Assembly: GCA_024684515.1 (NCBI GenBank)
Contig: JAIKWS010000060.1
Coordinates: 1 to 64,000, forward strand
Length of the DNA: 64,000 nt
Source: Prevotella sp.
GTDB taxonomy: Bacteria; Bacteroidota; Bacteroidia; Bacteroidales; Bacteroidaceae
Direction: 5' to 3'
A model generated the notes under the pieces. The model saw only the letters and a list, made by a program, of their open reading frames with translations, made no database searches and was not told the origin of the DNA. Below, one piece after another: positions 8,484 to 18,031 of this stretch. Within the stretch, counting starts at the first letter, position 1. Each line of letters begins with the position of its first letter. Made by a program: the position numbers and the translations under genes.

Positions 8484-11331
8484 GCTGTTGATCTTTTAGG
8501 TATGATTTGAGAAATTGAGGTGTAAAGCCGAGTTTGCTTTCTGCCACTTCTTCTGGTGTGCCCGTGCTGAGAATAGTGCCGCCTCTACGTCCGCCTTCCG
8601 GTCCCATGTCAATGATATAGTCGGCTTGGCATATGACGTCCAGATTGTGCTCGATGACAATGACGGTGTTGCCTCTATCCACAAGCTTATGGAGCACTTG
8701 CATCAGGATGCGTATATCCTCGAAATGTAGTCCTGTCGTAGGCTCGTCAAGAATATATAATGTACGGCCTGTATCGCGTTTCGAGAGTTCCGTAGCCAGT
8801 TTCACACGCTGGCTTTCTCCACCACTAAGGGTGTTGGAGGGTTGTCCCAGCTTGATGTAGCCTAGTCCAACATCCTGGATGGTCTTTATCTTCCGGAGGA
8901 TGTCTGGCACATTTTCAAAAAACTCCACAGCCTGGTTGATGGTCATGTCGAGCACATCGGCAATGGACTTTCCTTTGTAGCGCACTTCCAATGTCTCTCG
9001 GTTATAGCGCTTGCCGTGACATTCCTCGCATGGTACCTGAATGTTGGGCAGGAAGTTCATCTCAATGCTCTTGTATCCGTTGCCGCCACAGGTCTCACAT
9101 CGACCACCTTTCACATTGAACGAGAATCGTCCTGCCTTGTAGCCTCGTATCTTTGCTTCTGGCAAAGCCACAAATAGTGAGCGTATGTCAGAGAAAACAC
9201 CGGTGTAAGTGGCAGGATTGGAACGCGGTGTACGTCCGATCGGCGACTGGTCCACGTCTACAACCTTATCTATATAGTCAAGTCCTTCAATAGAGTCGTA
9301 GGGCATGGGTCGCCGTAAGGAGCGATAGAAATGCTGAGAGAGAATGGGCTGCAGTGTCTCGTTGATCAAGGTGGATTTACCACTACCGCTCACCCCAGTG
9401 ACGACGATGAGTTCTCCGAGAGGGAAGCTGGCGTCAATATGCCGAAGGTTATTGCCACTGGCTCCGTGAATGGTTATGGTATGTCCGTTCCCTTTCCGGC
9501 GTTTCCTGTCTGTAGCTTCCGTGTCACAGCAAACAGAACCATTCAGATATTGAGCCGTAAGGGTATTTGCCGCCATCATCTCCTTTGGTGTACCCTGGAA
9601 TACAACCTCGCCGCCTTTGCGACCAGCCTTAGGGCCAATGTCGATGATATAGTCGGCAGCCAGCATCATGTCTTTGTCGTGTTCTACCACAATAATGGTG
9701 TTGCCCAGGTCGCGTAGTTCTTTCAGCGAGTGAATGAGACGAGAATTGTCACGCTGATGCAAGCCGATAGAAGGCTCGTCGAGGATATATAGTACATTCA
9801 CCAGCTGTGAACCTATCTGTGTTGCAAGTCTTATGCGCTGGCTCTCTCCTCCGGACAGTGATGCCGATTGTCTGTTCAGCGACAGGTAATCAAGGCCAAC
9901 ATCCAGTAGGAAATCAAGGCGTGTACGAATCTCCTTCAGGATTTCTGTGGCAATCTGTCGTTGCTGGTCATCAAGTTTTTGTTCAGAAGCATCTATCCAC
10001 TGGCGAAGTTCGCTGATATCCATTGCTGATAGCTCGGCAATGTTTTTGTCCAATATTTTGTAGGAGAGGGCTTCACGATTCAGCCTTTGTCCATGACATT
10101 CCGGACATTCGCATTCCGCCAGAAACTGGTCAGCCCATTTCTGTCCGGAAATGGTGTCGTCAGAGTCCATGACATCGCGAAGATATTTGATGATGCCATT
10201 GAAGGTGACGAAATAGTCACTGGAAGCATGGATAACGTCTTTATCAATGCGCACATCCTCCAACGATCCATATAGGATCTCTGACATGGCCTCGTCGGGA
10301 ATCTCGCTGACAGGCATCTTCAACGTGCATTCATATTTTTTCAATAGAGCTTCTATCTGCCAGAAAATGAGTTGGTTCTTGTATTTTCCCAAAGGAATGA
10401 TAGCACCTTCATATATGCTCTTGTTCTTGTTGGGAATGACTTTCTCCAGGTCAATCTCGTTGATGACTCCCATACCCTTACATCTGGGACATGCTCCCTG
10501 TGGTGAATTAAATGAAAAGTTGTTAGGAGCAGGGTCACTATAGCTGATGCCGGAGGTGGGACACATGAGCCGGCGAGAGAAATGTTTGACGATACCTGTT
10601 TCTTTGTCTAAAATCATCAGAAGACCATCACCTTGCTTCATCGCAATCTGTATGCTCTTCTTCAGTCGCTCGTCAGCTTTTTTTACACATAGCTTATCGA
10701 TGACGACCTCTATGTCGTGGTTCTTGTAGCGGTCAACTTTCATGCCACGAGTAATTTCAGTAATGGTACCATCAATACGTATTGTAAGATAGCCTTTTCT
10801 GCGCATTTGCTCGAACAATTCGCGATAGTGTCCCTTTCGGCTACGTACAAGAGGTGCGAGAATGTAGATTTTCTTATCGGCATAATCAGTTTGTATCATG
10901 TCGATAACTTTTTCCTCCGTATATTTTACCATAGGCTCACCAGTCATATAGCTATAGGCCTTTCCTGCCCGGGCATATAACAGTCGCATATAGTCATATA
11001 TCTCTGTGGTGGTGCCCACAGTGGAACGTGGGTTCTTGTTCGTGGTTTTCTGCTCAATGCTTATGACAGGACTGAGTCCGGATATCTTGTCTACATCGGG
11101 CCGCTCCATACCTCCAAGGAAATTGCGGGCGTATGCAGAAAAGGTCTCTATGTATCGTCGCTGTCCTTCTGCAAATATCGTGTCGAAGGCCAATGATGAT
11201 TTCCCCGATCCCGACAGACCAGTAATAACCGTCAGAGAATTGCGGGGAATGACGACATCTATATTTTTCAGATTGTGGACACGGGCACCTATCACGCTGA
11301 TGGTGTCTTCCTGTCTCTTAGTTTTCTCCAC
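8476..11331 (-). CDS. uvrA: Excinuclease ABC subunit A
   Basis: UvrA is the damage-recognition ATPase of nucleotide excision repair. The 951-aa sequence carries two ABC modules: Walker A G-L-S-G-S-G-K-S at residues 38-45 and G-V-S-G-S-G-K-S-T near residue 645, each with its signature L-S-G-G-E-S-Q-R, plus zinc-binding Cys pairs in both halves (C-P-R-C-K-G, C-P-E-C-H-G, C-E-T-C-G-G, C-E-E-C-H-G). The start codon is GTG at 11331, supported by a strong AGGAGG ribosome site 7 nt upstream, which is unusual in this phylum. It overlaps the end of the CHU_C gene by 14 nt and the next gene by 8 nt. Confidence 0.97.
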   Translation of the reverse strand: MEKTKRQEDTISVIGARVHNLKNIDVVIPRNSLTVITGLSGSGKSSLAFDTIFAEGQRRYIETFSAYARNFLGGMERPDVDKISGLSPVISIEQKTTNKNPRSTVGTTTEIYDYMRLLYARAGKAYSYMTGEPMVKYTEEKVIDMIQTDYADKKIYILAPLVRSRKGHYRELFEQMRRKGYLTIRIDGTITEITRGMKVDRYKNHDIEVVIDKLCVKKADERLKKSIQIAMKQGDGLLMILDKETGIVKHFSRRLMCPTSGISYSDPAPNNFSFNSPQGACPRCKGMGVINEIDLEKVIPNKNKSIYEGAIIPLGKYKNQLIFWQIEALLKKYECTLKMPVSEIPDEAMSEILYGSLEDVRIDKDVIHASSDYFVTFNGIIKYLRDVMDSDDTISGQKWADQFLAECECPECHGQRLNREALSYKILDKNIAELSAMDISELRQWIDASEQKLDDQQRQIATEILKEIRTRLDFLLDVGLDYLSLNRQSASLSGGESQRIRLATQIGSQLVNVLYILDEPSIGLHQRDNSRLIHSLKELRDLGNTIIVVEHDKDMMLAADYIIDIGPKAGRKGGEVVFQGTPKEMMAANTLTAQYLNGSVCCDTEATDRKRRKGNGHTITIHGASGNNLRHIDASFPLGELIVVTGVSGSGKSTLINETLQPILSQHFYRSLRRPMPYDSIEGLDYIDKVVDVDQSPIGRTPRSNPATYTGVFSDIRSLFVALPEAKIRGYKAGRFSFNVKGGRCETCGGNGYKSIEMNFLPNIQVPCEECHGKRYNRETLEVRYKGKSIADVLDMTINQAVEFFENVPDILRKIKTIQDVGLGYIKLGQPSNTLSGGESQRVKLATELSKRDTGRTLYILDEPTTGLHFEDIRILMQVLHKLVDRGNTVIVIEHNLDVICQADYIIDMGPEGGRRGGTILSTGTPEEVAESKLGFTPQFLKSYLKDQQHE

Positions 11332-12028
11332 TTGTATTTCCTCCTTCTGAATATCCTCTTATGAGGTTAACGTCTTTGCGAATATTATAGTCACGTCCGT
11401 CAGCACCTTTGGCAGATACCTGTACAAAGTATACGCCTTCTTTCACGGGGTGTCCATTGTGAGTGCCATCCCATCCGCCAGCAGGATCGTTCCATTCATA
11501 GAGCTTCTGTCCCCAGCGATTGATTATAATAGCTTTGAATTTCACAATACTCCGCCAGGCATCCTGTCCTTGGTCCTTGGCTTTGTAGATGTCGTTAATA
11601 CCATCACCATTAGGCGAGAAGGCATTGGGAAACTCGAGTCTGCTCTCAGCTATGGAAATGGAAATGGCAACAGAGTCCAGCTCGGCACCATCCTGTTCCA
11701 ATCGTGTCTTCAGCACAATGCTGTAGGTTCCTGATTCGTTGAAAGTGTATTGCGTGTCTTCTTCGTAGCGTACGAATAGTTCACGCTGGCCTTCACCATC
11801 TTTCAGCAGTCGGAAGTGCCATTCGTACGATGGTGTATAGCCATCCATTTCTGAAGGGTTAGCACGAAAGGTGACGGATAAAGGAGCCTGTCCGTCGTCA
11901 ATACTAGTCGATTCCTGGTCTAAACCATCTTCATCAGTATAATATGCAAGTGGATTAACTTGCTGCGAAAACGTTGTTGACGACCAGATAGAGGCCGCAA
12001 ATAACAGAAATATTGCTTTCTTTTTCAT
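11318..12028 (-). CDS. Exported protein with CHU_C-type C-terminal domain
   Basis: The product is 236 aa when started at 12028. A longer frame opens at 12058, but that start lies upstream of the -7 promoter box at 12048-12055, so the shorter start (Met-Lys-Lys-Lys, then a signal peptide ending near Phe-Ser-Gln) is preferred. The middle is a PKD-like region; residues about 140-230 begin [14 protein letters not shown], the hallmark of the gliding-motility-associated C-terminal (CHU_C) domain, which in this phylum is linked to type IX secretion sorting. It is the first gene of the uvrA operon. Its function is not known. Confidence 0.85.
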   Translation of the reverse strand: MKKKAIFLLFAASIWSSTTFSQQVNPLAYYTDEDGLDQESTSIDDGQAPLSVTFRANPSEMDGYTPSYEWHFRLLKDGEGQRELFVRYEEDTQYTFNESGTYSIVLKTRLEQDGAELDSVAISISIAESRLEFPNAFSPNGDGINDIYKAKDQGQDAWRSIVKFKAIIINRWGQKLYEWNDPAGGWDGTHNGHPVKEGVYFVQVSAKGADGRDYNIRKDVNLIRGYSEGGNTSGEN

Positions 12029-12047
12029 TTTCTTGCCATTTAAAGTG

Positions 12048-12055
12048 CAAAGATA
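12048..12055 (-). promoter_or_regulatory. Promoter of the CHU_C-uvrA operon, -7 box
   Basis: TATCTTTG on the minus strand fits TAnnTTTG. It is 19 nt upstream of the chosen start at 12028 and only 13 nt from the divergent -7 box at 12069-12076. Confidence 0.7.
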
Positions 12056-12068
12056 CAAACATTTTTCG

Positions 12069-12076
12069 TACTTTTG
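12069..12076 (+). promoter_or_regulatory. Promoter of the LysM-peptide transporter operon, -7 box
   Basis: TACTTTTG fits TAnnTTTG and ends 26 nt before the ATG at 12103. It faces away from the box at 12048-12055, so the two promoters overlap in their upstream parts and probably compete or share a regulator. Confidence 0.65.
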
Positions 12077-12102
12077 TAGGCGAAATCAAAAAAAAGAAGA
12101 TT

Positions 12103-13434
12103 ATGAAACGATTATTTAGATATTTTTTTGTGTCGGCAATGCTTATTTTGACCTGTGGAACCATTACTGCTCAGTCTGTGAAGACACATAAGGTCAAAAA
12201 AGGCGAAACGATTTATGGTATTGCTCATGCATACGGTCTTACCGAGGCAGAGCTGAGGAGTGCCAATCCTGGTATGGAAAACCCTGGCTATTTGTTGAAG
12301 AAAGGTGACAAGATTTTGATTCCCGTTAATCAGAACCCCCAGCAGACGATGACTACGCAGGCTACTGACGATGTGCAGCAGCGTCCTATTCGTATGGGTG
12401 TTATGTTGCCACTCCATGATAAGAATAATGAGGGAAAACGGATGGTGGAGTATTATAGGGGATTGCTCCTGGGGTGCGATAGCTTAAAGCATGAGGGCAT
12501 TTCCGTAGATGTTTATGCCTGGAATACCCCTGATGATGAAGACGTTTCTTCCGTCCTTTCCAAACCAGAGGCTGCACAGTGCGATATTATTTTCGGACCG
12601 CTCTATTCAAAACAGATGTATGCTATATCATCATTCTGTCAGCAACATGGAATAATGCTTGTCATCCCTTTCTCCATCAATGCTCCTCAGTTGTACTCCA
12701 ACAGCCATATCTTTCAGGTCTATCAAGACCCAGAAGGCCTTAATGAGTCAACTAGCCGTCGCTTTGTAGAATGGTTTAAAGACTATCACCCAGTCATCGT
12801 GGATTGTGCAGATCCGAATAGCACTAAAGGTGGATTTACGGCTGCAGTACGCCAGCAACTGGAGTCGCGCAATGTGAAATATAGTCTTACAAGTATCAAG
12901 TCTGCCAATAATCTTTTCTCTAGTGCTTTTAGCACGCAGCATACTAATGTGGTCATTCTGAATTCTGCGCGTGCTGATGATCTGAAAGTACTCTTTATCA
13001 AATTGAGGGATGTCCTGTCGGCAAATGCTGAGGTGAAAGTCTGCATCTTCGGTTATACAGAATGGATGGACTTGGCAATGAGCCAGGAAAACAATTTCCA
13101 CCGCTATGAAATGTATATACCTGCACCTTTCTATACCAATCTGACACAGCCGGCATCTCTTGGCTTAGCTATGAAATATCGTAACAATTTTAAGCAGGAT
13201 ATGATTTCTTTTACTCCGCGGCTTGCCCTGACAGGTTTTGACCATGTGCTATTTTTCCTGCGCGGTCTCCACAAATATGGTAAGAACTTTGACGGTGCTG
13301 CAGGACGCTTCAGCTATCAGCCATTACAGACGCCCTTGAAGTTTGAACATCTCTCGGGAGGTGGCTATCAGAATCGTGCTTTTATGTTTGTGCACTATAA
13401 AACTAATGGACAAATAGAGACGATCAACTACTAG
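12103..13434 (+). CDS. LysM-domain protein with periplasmic-binding-like fold
   Basis: A 443-aa exported protein. I start it at 12103 because the longer frame from 12013 crosses the promoter. A signal peptide (M-K-R-L-F then a hydrophobic stretch) ends near T-A-Q24. Residues about 28-75 are a LysM peptidoglycan-binding domain (H-K-V-K-K-G-E-T-I-Y-G-I). From about residue 95 on the sequence resembles a type 1 periplasmic-binding (amino-acid ABC receptor) fold: R-M-G-V-M-L-P-L and D-I-I-F-G-P-L-Y. Bacteroidetes use such proteins at the cell wall; no ABC transporter is nearby, so a transport role is unlikely. It opens a four-gene operon. Confidence 0.8.
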   Translation: MKRLFRYFFVSAMLILTCGTITAQSVKTHKVKKGETIYGIAHAYGLTEAELRSANPGMENPGYLLKKGDKILIPVNQNPQQTMTTQATDDVQQRPIRMGVMLPLHDKNNEGKRMVEYYRGLLLGCDSLKHEGISVDVYAWNTPDDEDVSSVLSKPEAAQCDIIFGPLYSKQMYAISSFCQQHGIMLVIPFSINAPQLYSNSHIFQVYQDPEGLNESTSRRFVEWFKDYHPVIVDCADPNSTKGGFTAAVRQQLESRNVKYSLTSIKSANNLFSSAFSTQHTNVVILNSARADDLKVLFIKLRDVLSANAEVKVCIFGYTEWMDLAMSQENNFHRYEMYIPAPFYTNLTQPASLGLAMKYRNNFKQDMISFTPRLALTGFDHVLFFLRGLHKYGKNFDGAAGRFSYQPLQTPLKFEHLSGGGYQNRAFMFVHYKTNGQIETINY

Positions 13435-13448
13435 TTAATTTGGTTTAA

Positions 13449-14297
13449 ATGAGAAATGATAATAGCTTCGTAATGAGACTACTGCGCAGGATTGATTCTC
13501 AGGGGACGTGCTGCTTGGCAGTCCTGTTGCTTGTTTTCCTCTTGCCTTTAAGCGTAGCCCAGGCACAGGTCGGTGAACACCGTAGCGAGCTTTCGCTTGG
13601 TGTCAATGGCGGCTATGTGATGAGCAACATGGGCTTTGTTCCGAAGATACCACAGGGTATGCATACCGGGCTGACGGGAGGAATGTCTTTTCGCTATACC
13701 TCAGAAAAATATTTTAATAGTATTTGCGCTGTTGTGGCAGAATTGAACTATGCGCAGATAGGCTGGAAAGAAAGTATTCTAACAAAAGATGATGAGCCTG
13801 TCATCAACGCTGTGACTGGTGTGGCAGAGGAATTCCAACGTACTATTTCCTACCTTCAAATACCCGTCTTTGCAAGATTAGGGTGGGGAAGGGAACGTCG
13901 CGGTTTTCAGGCTTTCTTTCAGATAGGTCCACAGATAGGCTATTATCTGAGTGAAAGTGACGATTCCAATTTTGATGTGGACAATCCGAATGTGATAGAT
14001 CGTACATCAATCGTTTCCAGTTCTTATACCCGTGACGGTGTTAAGGTTGGCTCTGGTATTTACCACATGCCTGTTGAGAATAAGATCGACTATGGCATTG
14101 CTGGTGGTGCGGGTCTGGAGTTTTCCCATCCCAAGCTTGGGCACTTTCTCTTAGAGGGCCGATACTATTACGGTTTGGGAAATATCTACGGTGATTCCAA
14201 GCGCGATTATTTCGGACGTTCCAATTTCTCGAATATACTTGTGAAACTAACATACTTAGTAGATATTTTGAAAACAAATAACCCTAAAATTAAATAA
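13449..14297 (+). CDS. Outer-membrane beta-barrel protein (PorT-like)
   Basis: A 282-aa protein with a long N-terminal region and a signal peptide ending A-Q-A-Q near residue 39; an alternative start is the Met at residue 9. The mature part shows alternating hydrophobic strands (L-S-L-G-V-N-G-G-Y, F-Q-I-G-P-Q-I-G-Y-Y, L-L-E-G-R-Y-Y-Y-G-L) and ends in a terminal strand N-I-L-V-K-L-T-Y-L, as expected of an 8-stranded outer membrane barrel of the PorT/OMP_b-brl_2 type. It lies 14 nt after the LysM gene and 2 nt before the peptide transporter. The ligand is unknown. Confidence 0.8.
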   Translation: MRNDNSFVMRLLRRIDSQGTCCLAVLLLVFLLPLSVAQAQVGEHRSELSLGVNGGYVMSNMGFVPKIPQGMHTGLTGGMSFRYTSEKYFNSICAVVAELNYAQIGWKESILTKDDEPVINAVTGVAEEFQRTISYLQIPVFARLGWGRERRGFQAFFQIGPQIGYYLSESDDSNFDVDNPNVIDRTSIVSSSYTRDGVKVGSGIYHMPVENKIDYGIAGGAGLEFSHPKLGHFLLEGRYYYGLGNIYGDSKRDYFGRSNFSNILVKLTYLVDILKTNNPKIK

Positions 14298-14299
14298 TT

Positions 14300-15835
14300 A
14301 TGTTTGAAGGACAACCGAAAGGTCTATTCGCGTTGGCATTGGCCAACACAGGCGAGCGATTTGGCTATTACACGATGATAGCCGTGTTTGCATTGTTTTT
14401 GAGAGCTAACTATGGTCTCACACCTGGTATGGCAGGAACTATATACAGTTCTTTCCTCATGTTGGTGTATTTCTTCCCATTGATAGGTGGCATTCTTGCC
14501 GACAAGTTTGGTTTTGGTAAGATGGTAACAACGGGTATTATCATCATGTTTGCAGGCTATTTGCTCCTTTCCATCCCGATGGGTGGCGACACCACCGCTC
14601 TTGTCGTTATGCTGGGTGCATTGTTGCTCATTGGCTTCGGAACAGGACTTTTCAAGGGCAATCTGCAGGTGATGGTTGGTAATCTGTATGATGATCCACA
14701 GTATGCCGACAAGCGTGACTCTGGTTTCTCCATTTTCTATATGGCCATTAATATTGGTGCTCTTTTCGCTCCTACTGCTGCCATTAAGATTTCTGACTAT
14801 GCCTATAATTCACTGGGGTATACAGCACCTGGCGAGGCCTATCACTTTGCCTTTGCCGTAGCTTGTGCTTCCCTGATTCTTTCTATTGCCATCTACTATT
14901 TCTTCCGTAGCACATTCCGCCATACCGAGGGTGGTAAGAAAGATAAGAATAGTGCTGCTGCCAAGAACGAACCCGAGTTGAGTAAGGAGGAGACCAAACA
15001 GCGCATTGTGGCTCTTTGCCTTGTTTTCGCAGTTGTCATATTCTTCTGGATGGCTTTCCATCAGAATGGTCTGTCTCTGACTTATTTTGCTGATGAGTTC
15101 ACGGCAAAATCATCCTCAGGACTTGAGAGCATGTCGTTTGATGTTTGGAATCTGGTGCTGATTATCTTTATTGTCTATGCTGGCTTCTCTCTGTTCCAGA
15201 GTAAGACAGCAAAGGGGAAGGGTATTTCTGCCGCAGTTATTCTCGTTGCGCTTGGCTTGCTCGTTTGGAAGTATTATCGTCTTACTGGCGAGGTGAGTAT
15301 TTCCGCTCCTATCTTCCAGCAGTTCAATCCATTCTATGTGGTAGCGCTAACACCAGTGTCAATGGCAATCTTTGGTTCTCTTGCTGCAAAGGGCAAGGAG
15401 CCCAAGGCCCCGCGAAAGATAGCCTATGGCATGATTGTTGCGGCTATCGCCTATGCTGTGATGATGCTCTTCTCGTTTGGCTTGCCCATGCCTCAGACTG
15501 AGATGGGTGCCGACGGAAATCCCGTGGGTATGCATGTGGCAGATGTCACTCCAAACTTGCTAATCGGTGTCTATCTGATCCTTACTTTTGGTGAGCTGTT
15601 ACTATCACCGATGGGCATCTCATTTGTTTCGAAAGTGGCACCTCCCAAGTACAAAGGTATGATGATGGGTGGCTGGTTTGTGGCTACTGCCATTGGTAAC
15701 CAGCTTGTTGTGGTTGGAGGTTTGCTCTGGGGAGCAGTTCCTCTCTGGGTGTGCTGGAGTGTATTCCTCGTTGTCTGTCTCATAGCCGCCATCTTCATGT
15801 TTGCCATGATGAAGCGTCTTGAGAAAGTCTGCTAA
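14300..15835 (+). CDS. POT/PTR family proton-dependent peptide transporter
   Basis: A 511-aa polytopic inner-membrane protein of the major facilitator superfamily. The POT signature is present in the first helix (N-T-G-E-R-F-G-Y-Y, the ExxERFxYY motif that couples protons to peptide uptake), followed by F-F-P-L-I-G-G-I-L-A-D-K and G-T-G-L-F-K-G-N-L-Q. About 12-14 transmembrane segments can be drawn, with a charged cytoplasmic loop near residues 210-235. It probably imports di- and tripeptides, which fits the peptide-based growth of Prevotella. It starts 2 nt after the barrel gene. Confidence 0.92.
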   Translation: MFEGQPKGLFALALANTGERFGYYTMIAVFALFLRANYGLTPGMAGTIYSSFLMLVYFFPLIGGILADKFGFGKMVTTGIIIMFAGYLLLSIPMGGDTTALVVMLGALLLIGFGTGLFKGNLQVMVGNLYDDPQYADKRDSGFSIFYMAINIGALFAPTAAIKISDYAYNSLGYTAPGEAYHFAFAVACASLILSIAIYYFFRSTFRHTEGGKKDKNSAAAKNEPELSKEETKQRIVALCLVFAVVIFFWMAFHQNGLSLTYFADEFTAKSSSGLESMSFDVWNLVLIIFIVYAGFSLFQSKTAKGKGISAAVILVALGLLVWKYYRLTGEVSISAPIFQQFNPFYVVALTPVSMAIFGSLAAKGKEPKAPRKIAYGMIVAAIAYAVMMLFSFGLPMPQTEMGADGNPVGMHVADVTPNLLIGVYLILTFGELLLSPMGISFVSKVAPPKYKGMMMGGWFVATAIGNQLVVVGGLLWGAVPLWVCWSVFLVVCLIAAIFMFAMMKRLEKVC

Positions 15836-15860
15836 CGGAGTCTTTATATTGCTTAAACAA

Positions 15861-16838
15861 ATGAAGAATGATAAACAGATGCGGTGGCATGGTGCTTGCC
15901 TGCTCTGTTTATCATTTTTCGTTTGTTTCTTGTTTGTACTGCCTGTTGAGGGACAAGTACTGGTAGAACTGAACTGTGAGAACTTGTTTGATTGTCAGCA
16001 TGACGAAGGAAAGGACGATGCGGAGTTTATGCCAGACGGCTCCCGCCGGTGGACGCGTACTCGTTATTGGCGTAAAATGAATGCTATCGGTCAGGAGATC
16101 CTTTCTTGTTCTGATGAGCTGCCTGATCTAGTGGCATTAATAGAAATTGAAAATGATACCGTACTCCGCGACCTCACTCGACGTTCATTGCTCCGCAATG
16201 CCGGTTATCAGTATCTGATGACCAATTCACCTGATGTCCGGGGACTTGATGTTGCCCTGCTTTACCAACCTGTTTGCTTCCGTCCGATTTGTTATGATTA
16301 CCTGGAAGTGCCACCAATGAAGAACATGCGACCTACGCGAGATATTTTATATGTAGAGGGTGAAAATGTCAGAGGCGATACACTCCACCTCTTTGTCGTG
16401 CATGCTCCCAGTCGTTATAATGGTGAGTTGGAGACGCGTCCATTCCGTCAGCAGGCTATGAATGTTATTCTTGCAGCCTTGGATTCTCTTGTGGGGAAAA
16501 ACATCATCGTTGTGGGAGATTTTAATGACTATGCTGACAGTCCTTCACTACTTAGTCTTTCCGCCAAAGGCATGGATATTGTGAGCAGGAAGGCAAAGGG
16601 ATTCAATGGGCATGCAAAAGGTACCTATCGCTATCAGGGTGAATGGAGATCTATTGACCATGTACTCGTTTCGCCAGCCCTGCTGCCTCGTGTTGATAGT
16701 GTGTATATCAACGATACCCCTTTTCTCTTGGAAGCAGAAACTACTTATGGAGGTTGGAAACCACGTCGTACTTTCCAAGGCTTTCGCTATCAACGTGGGT
16801 TTAGCGACCATTTGCCGCTGGTTGTCAGGTTTCGATGA
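15861..16838 (+). CDS. Endonuclease/exonuclease/phosphatase family protein, exported
   Basis: I start this at 15861 (325 aa), where an A-rich leader precedes the ATG; a longer frame from 15819 would overlap the transporter gene. A signal peptide (hydrophobic residues about 11-27) ends near V-E-G-Q. The core has the EEP-fold catalytic markers: N-C-E-N-L-F-D at the start, A-L-I-E-I-E-N with the metal-binding Glu, V-G-D-F-N-D-Y, and the terminal S-D-H-L-P-L. The signal peptide suggests action on extracellular or periplasmic nucleic acids or phosphoesters. It is the last gene of the LysM operon. Confidence 0.88.
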   Translation: MKNDKQMRWHGACLLCLSFFVCFLFVLPVEGQVLVELNCENLFDCQHDEGKDDAEFMPDGSRRWTRTRYWRKMNAIGQEILSCSDELPDLVALIEIENDTVLRDLTRRSLLRNAGYQYLMTNSPDVRGLDVALLYQPVCFRPICYDYLEVPPMKNMRPTRDILYVEGENVRGDTLHLFVVHAPSRYNGELETRPFRQQAMNVILAALDSLVGKNIIVVGDFNDYADSPSLLSLSAKGMDIVSRKAKGFNGHAKGTYRYQGEWRSIDHVLVSPALLPRVDSVYINDTPFLLEAETTYGGWKPRRTFQGFRYQRGFSDHLPLVVRFR

Positions 16839-16871
16839 AAAGGGCTCATTAGTCCTGTCATCGCATTTTGC

Positions 16872-17942
16872 CTATCCAACGTTTGTGCGTCGGTAGAAAT
16901 CGATGTTCTCCTTGGTGAGCAACTCGATAGGCATGTAGTTTACGGGTGTCACTTCCTTTCGTAATACGATGGCCTGAAAGAGGGTCTCCACGCAAGAGTA
17001 GCCCTGCATGTAGGCATGCTGGGCAATGAGGAAAGATATACTGCCTTGCCGCACGCATTCTGCATTCTTGGGCACCATGTCGTAGCCCATGATCTGCACA
17101 TTGCGGCGATTGGTACGTTGTAGGAACAAGCCTACCAAATGGGCTTTCGAGTTGAACGTGATACAATGGTGAACATGTGGATGAGTCGTAAAGAACTCTT
17201 CTAGGATTGAGTCAAACTCCTCACGACTGCCGCCCAGCGGGAGGTTTACTTCTGTAATCTTGATTTCAGGAAAGTGATCGTGCATGTAGTGGCGGAATCC
17301 TGTCTCCCGGTTGTTCTGCTGCTTCGATCCGATATGTCCGTCTTTTAACTGTTTCATCAGCATGATCTCCTGCTCTTTTGAGGCAATGAGCATCAACATG
17401 CGTGCAGCAAAATATCCACTTTGGAACGAGTCTTGTCCGTAGAATGCCAGGGGCTTCAAGTCTGGCAGATAAGAGTCGAGTAGGATAAAGGGAATTTGAT
17501 TGTCGTTCAGCTGGTCGGTAAAATCCCTGGTTAGCTCTAGCTTGGCTGGTACCAGGATGACGCCATCGGGCTTGGCTTCTAAACATTGATGGGTAGCCTG
17601 CGTAAACGATTCGCCATTGAAGCGTTCGTAATAAATCAGCTTCAGGGATACGTGAAAGTCGCGATGACGCTTGGTGGAAGCCTGTACCCCCTCTTCAATC
17701 TCTTCCCAGTAGGCCTCGCTGCTGTGTAGAGGGATGATGCAGATGAAGGTGTAGTCGCGGTTGTAGGCCAGTGCCGAGGCATAGACGTTGGGCTCATAGT
17801 CCATTTCTTCCAGTGCCCGTTCAACTTTTTCCAAAGCAGTCTTGGAAACATTAGGCCTTTTGTGAAGTACACGGTCTACAGTACCTACAGAAACACCTGC
17901 CCTGAGGGCAATATCCTTAATCCTAATTTTATCAGAAGCCAT
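16872..17942 (-). CDS. LacI-family transcriptional regulator
   Basis: A 356-aa cytoplasmic regulator. Residues about 6-55 are a LacI helix-turn-helix and hinge (I-K-D-I-A-L-R-A-G-V-S-V-G-T-V-D-R-V-L), and residues 60-350 form a sugar-binding (periplasmic-binding type 1) domain with R-N-V-Q-I-M-G-Y-D. The V-G-T-V-D-R-V-L variant of the recognition helix is typical of Bacteroidetes members. It stands alone, divergent from the TamL-like gene and convergent with the EEP gene, so its target and ligand are not given by context. A -7 box TACCTTTG lies at 17964-17971. Confidence 0.92.
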   Translation of the reverse strand: MASDKIRIKDIALRAGVSVGTVDRVLHKRPNVSKTALEKVERALEEMDYEPNVYASALAYNRDYTFICIIPLHSSEAYWEEIEEGVQASTKRHRDFHVSLKLIYYERFNGESFTQATHQCLEAKPDGVILVPAKLELTRDFTDQLNDNQIPFILLDSYLPDLKPLAFYGQDSFQSGYFAARMLMLIASKEQEIMLMKQLKDGHIGSKQQNNRETGFRHYMHDHFPEIKITEVNLPLGGSREEFDSILEEFFTTHPHVHHCITFNSKAHLVGLFLQRTNRRNVQIMGYDMVPKNAECVRQGSISFLIAQHAYMQGYSCVETLFQAIVLRKEVTPVNYMPIELLTKENIDFYRRTNVG

Positions 17943-17963
17943 AAAACAATCTTTTTACGACTG

Positions 17964-17971
17964 CAAAGGTA
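17964..17971 (-). promoter_or_regulatory. LacI-family gene promoter, -7 box
   Basis: TACCTTTG on the minus strand matches TAnnTTTG and is 21 nt upstream of the start codon. Confidence 0.6.
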
Positions 17972-18015
17972 CTAAATAAATATGAATTAAGAATACAGAA
18001 TTGTGTTTTTTTTTG

Positions 18016-18023
18016 TAACTTTG
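18016..18023 (+). promoter_or_regulatory. TamL-like gene promoter, -7 box
   Basis: TAACTTTG matches TAnnTTTG and ends only 8 nt before the first ATG (18032), so transcription would start almost at the start codon. Confidence 0.6.
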
Positions 18024-18031
18024 CAGCGTAA

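Noticed and set aside
12013..12102. Extension of the LysM protein
   Set aside because: It would start upstream of the TAnnTTTG box and would bury the signal peptide.
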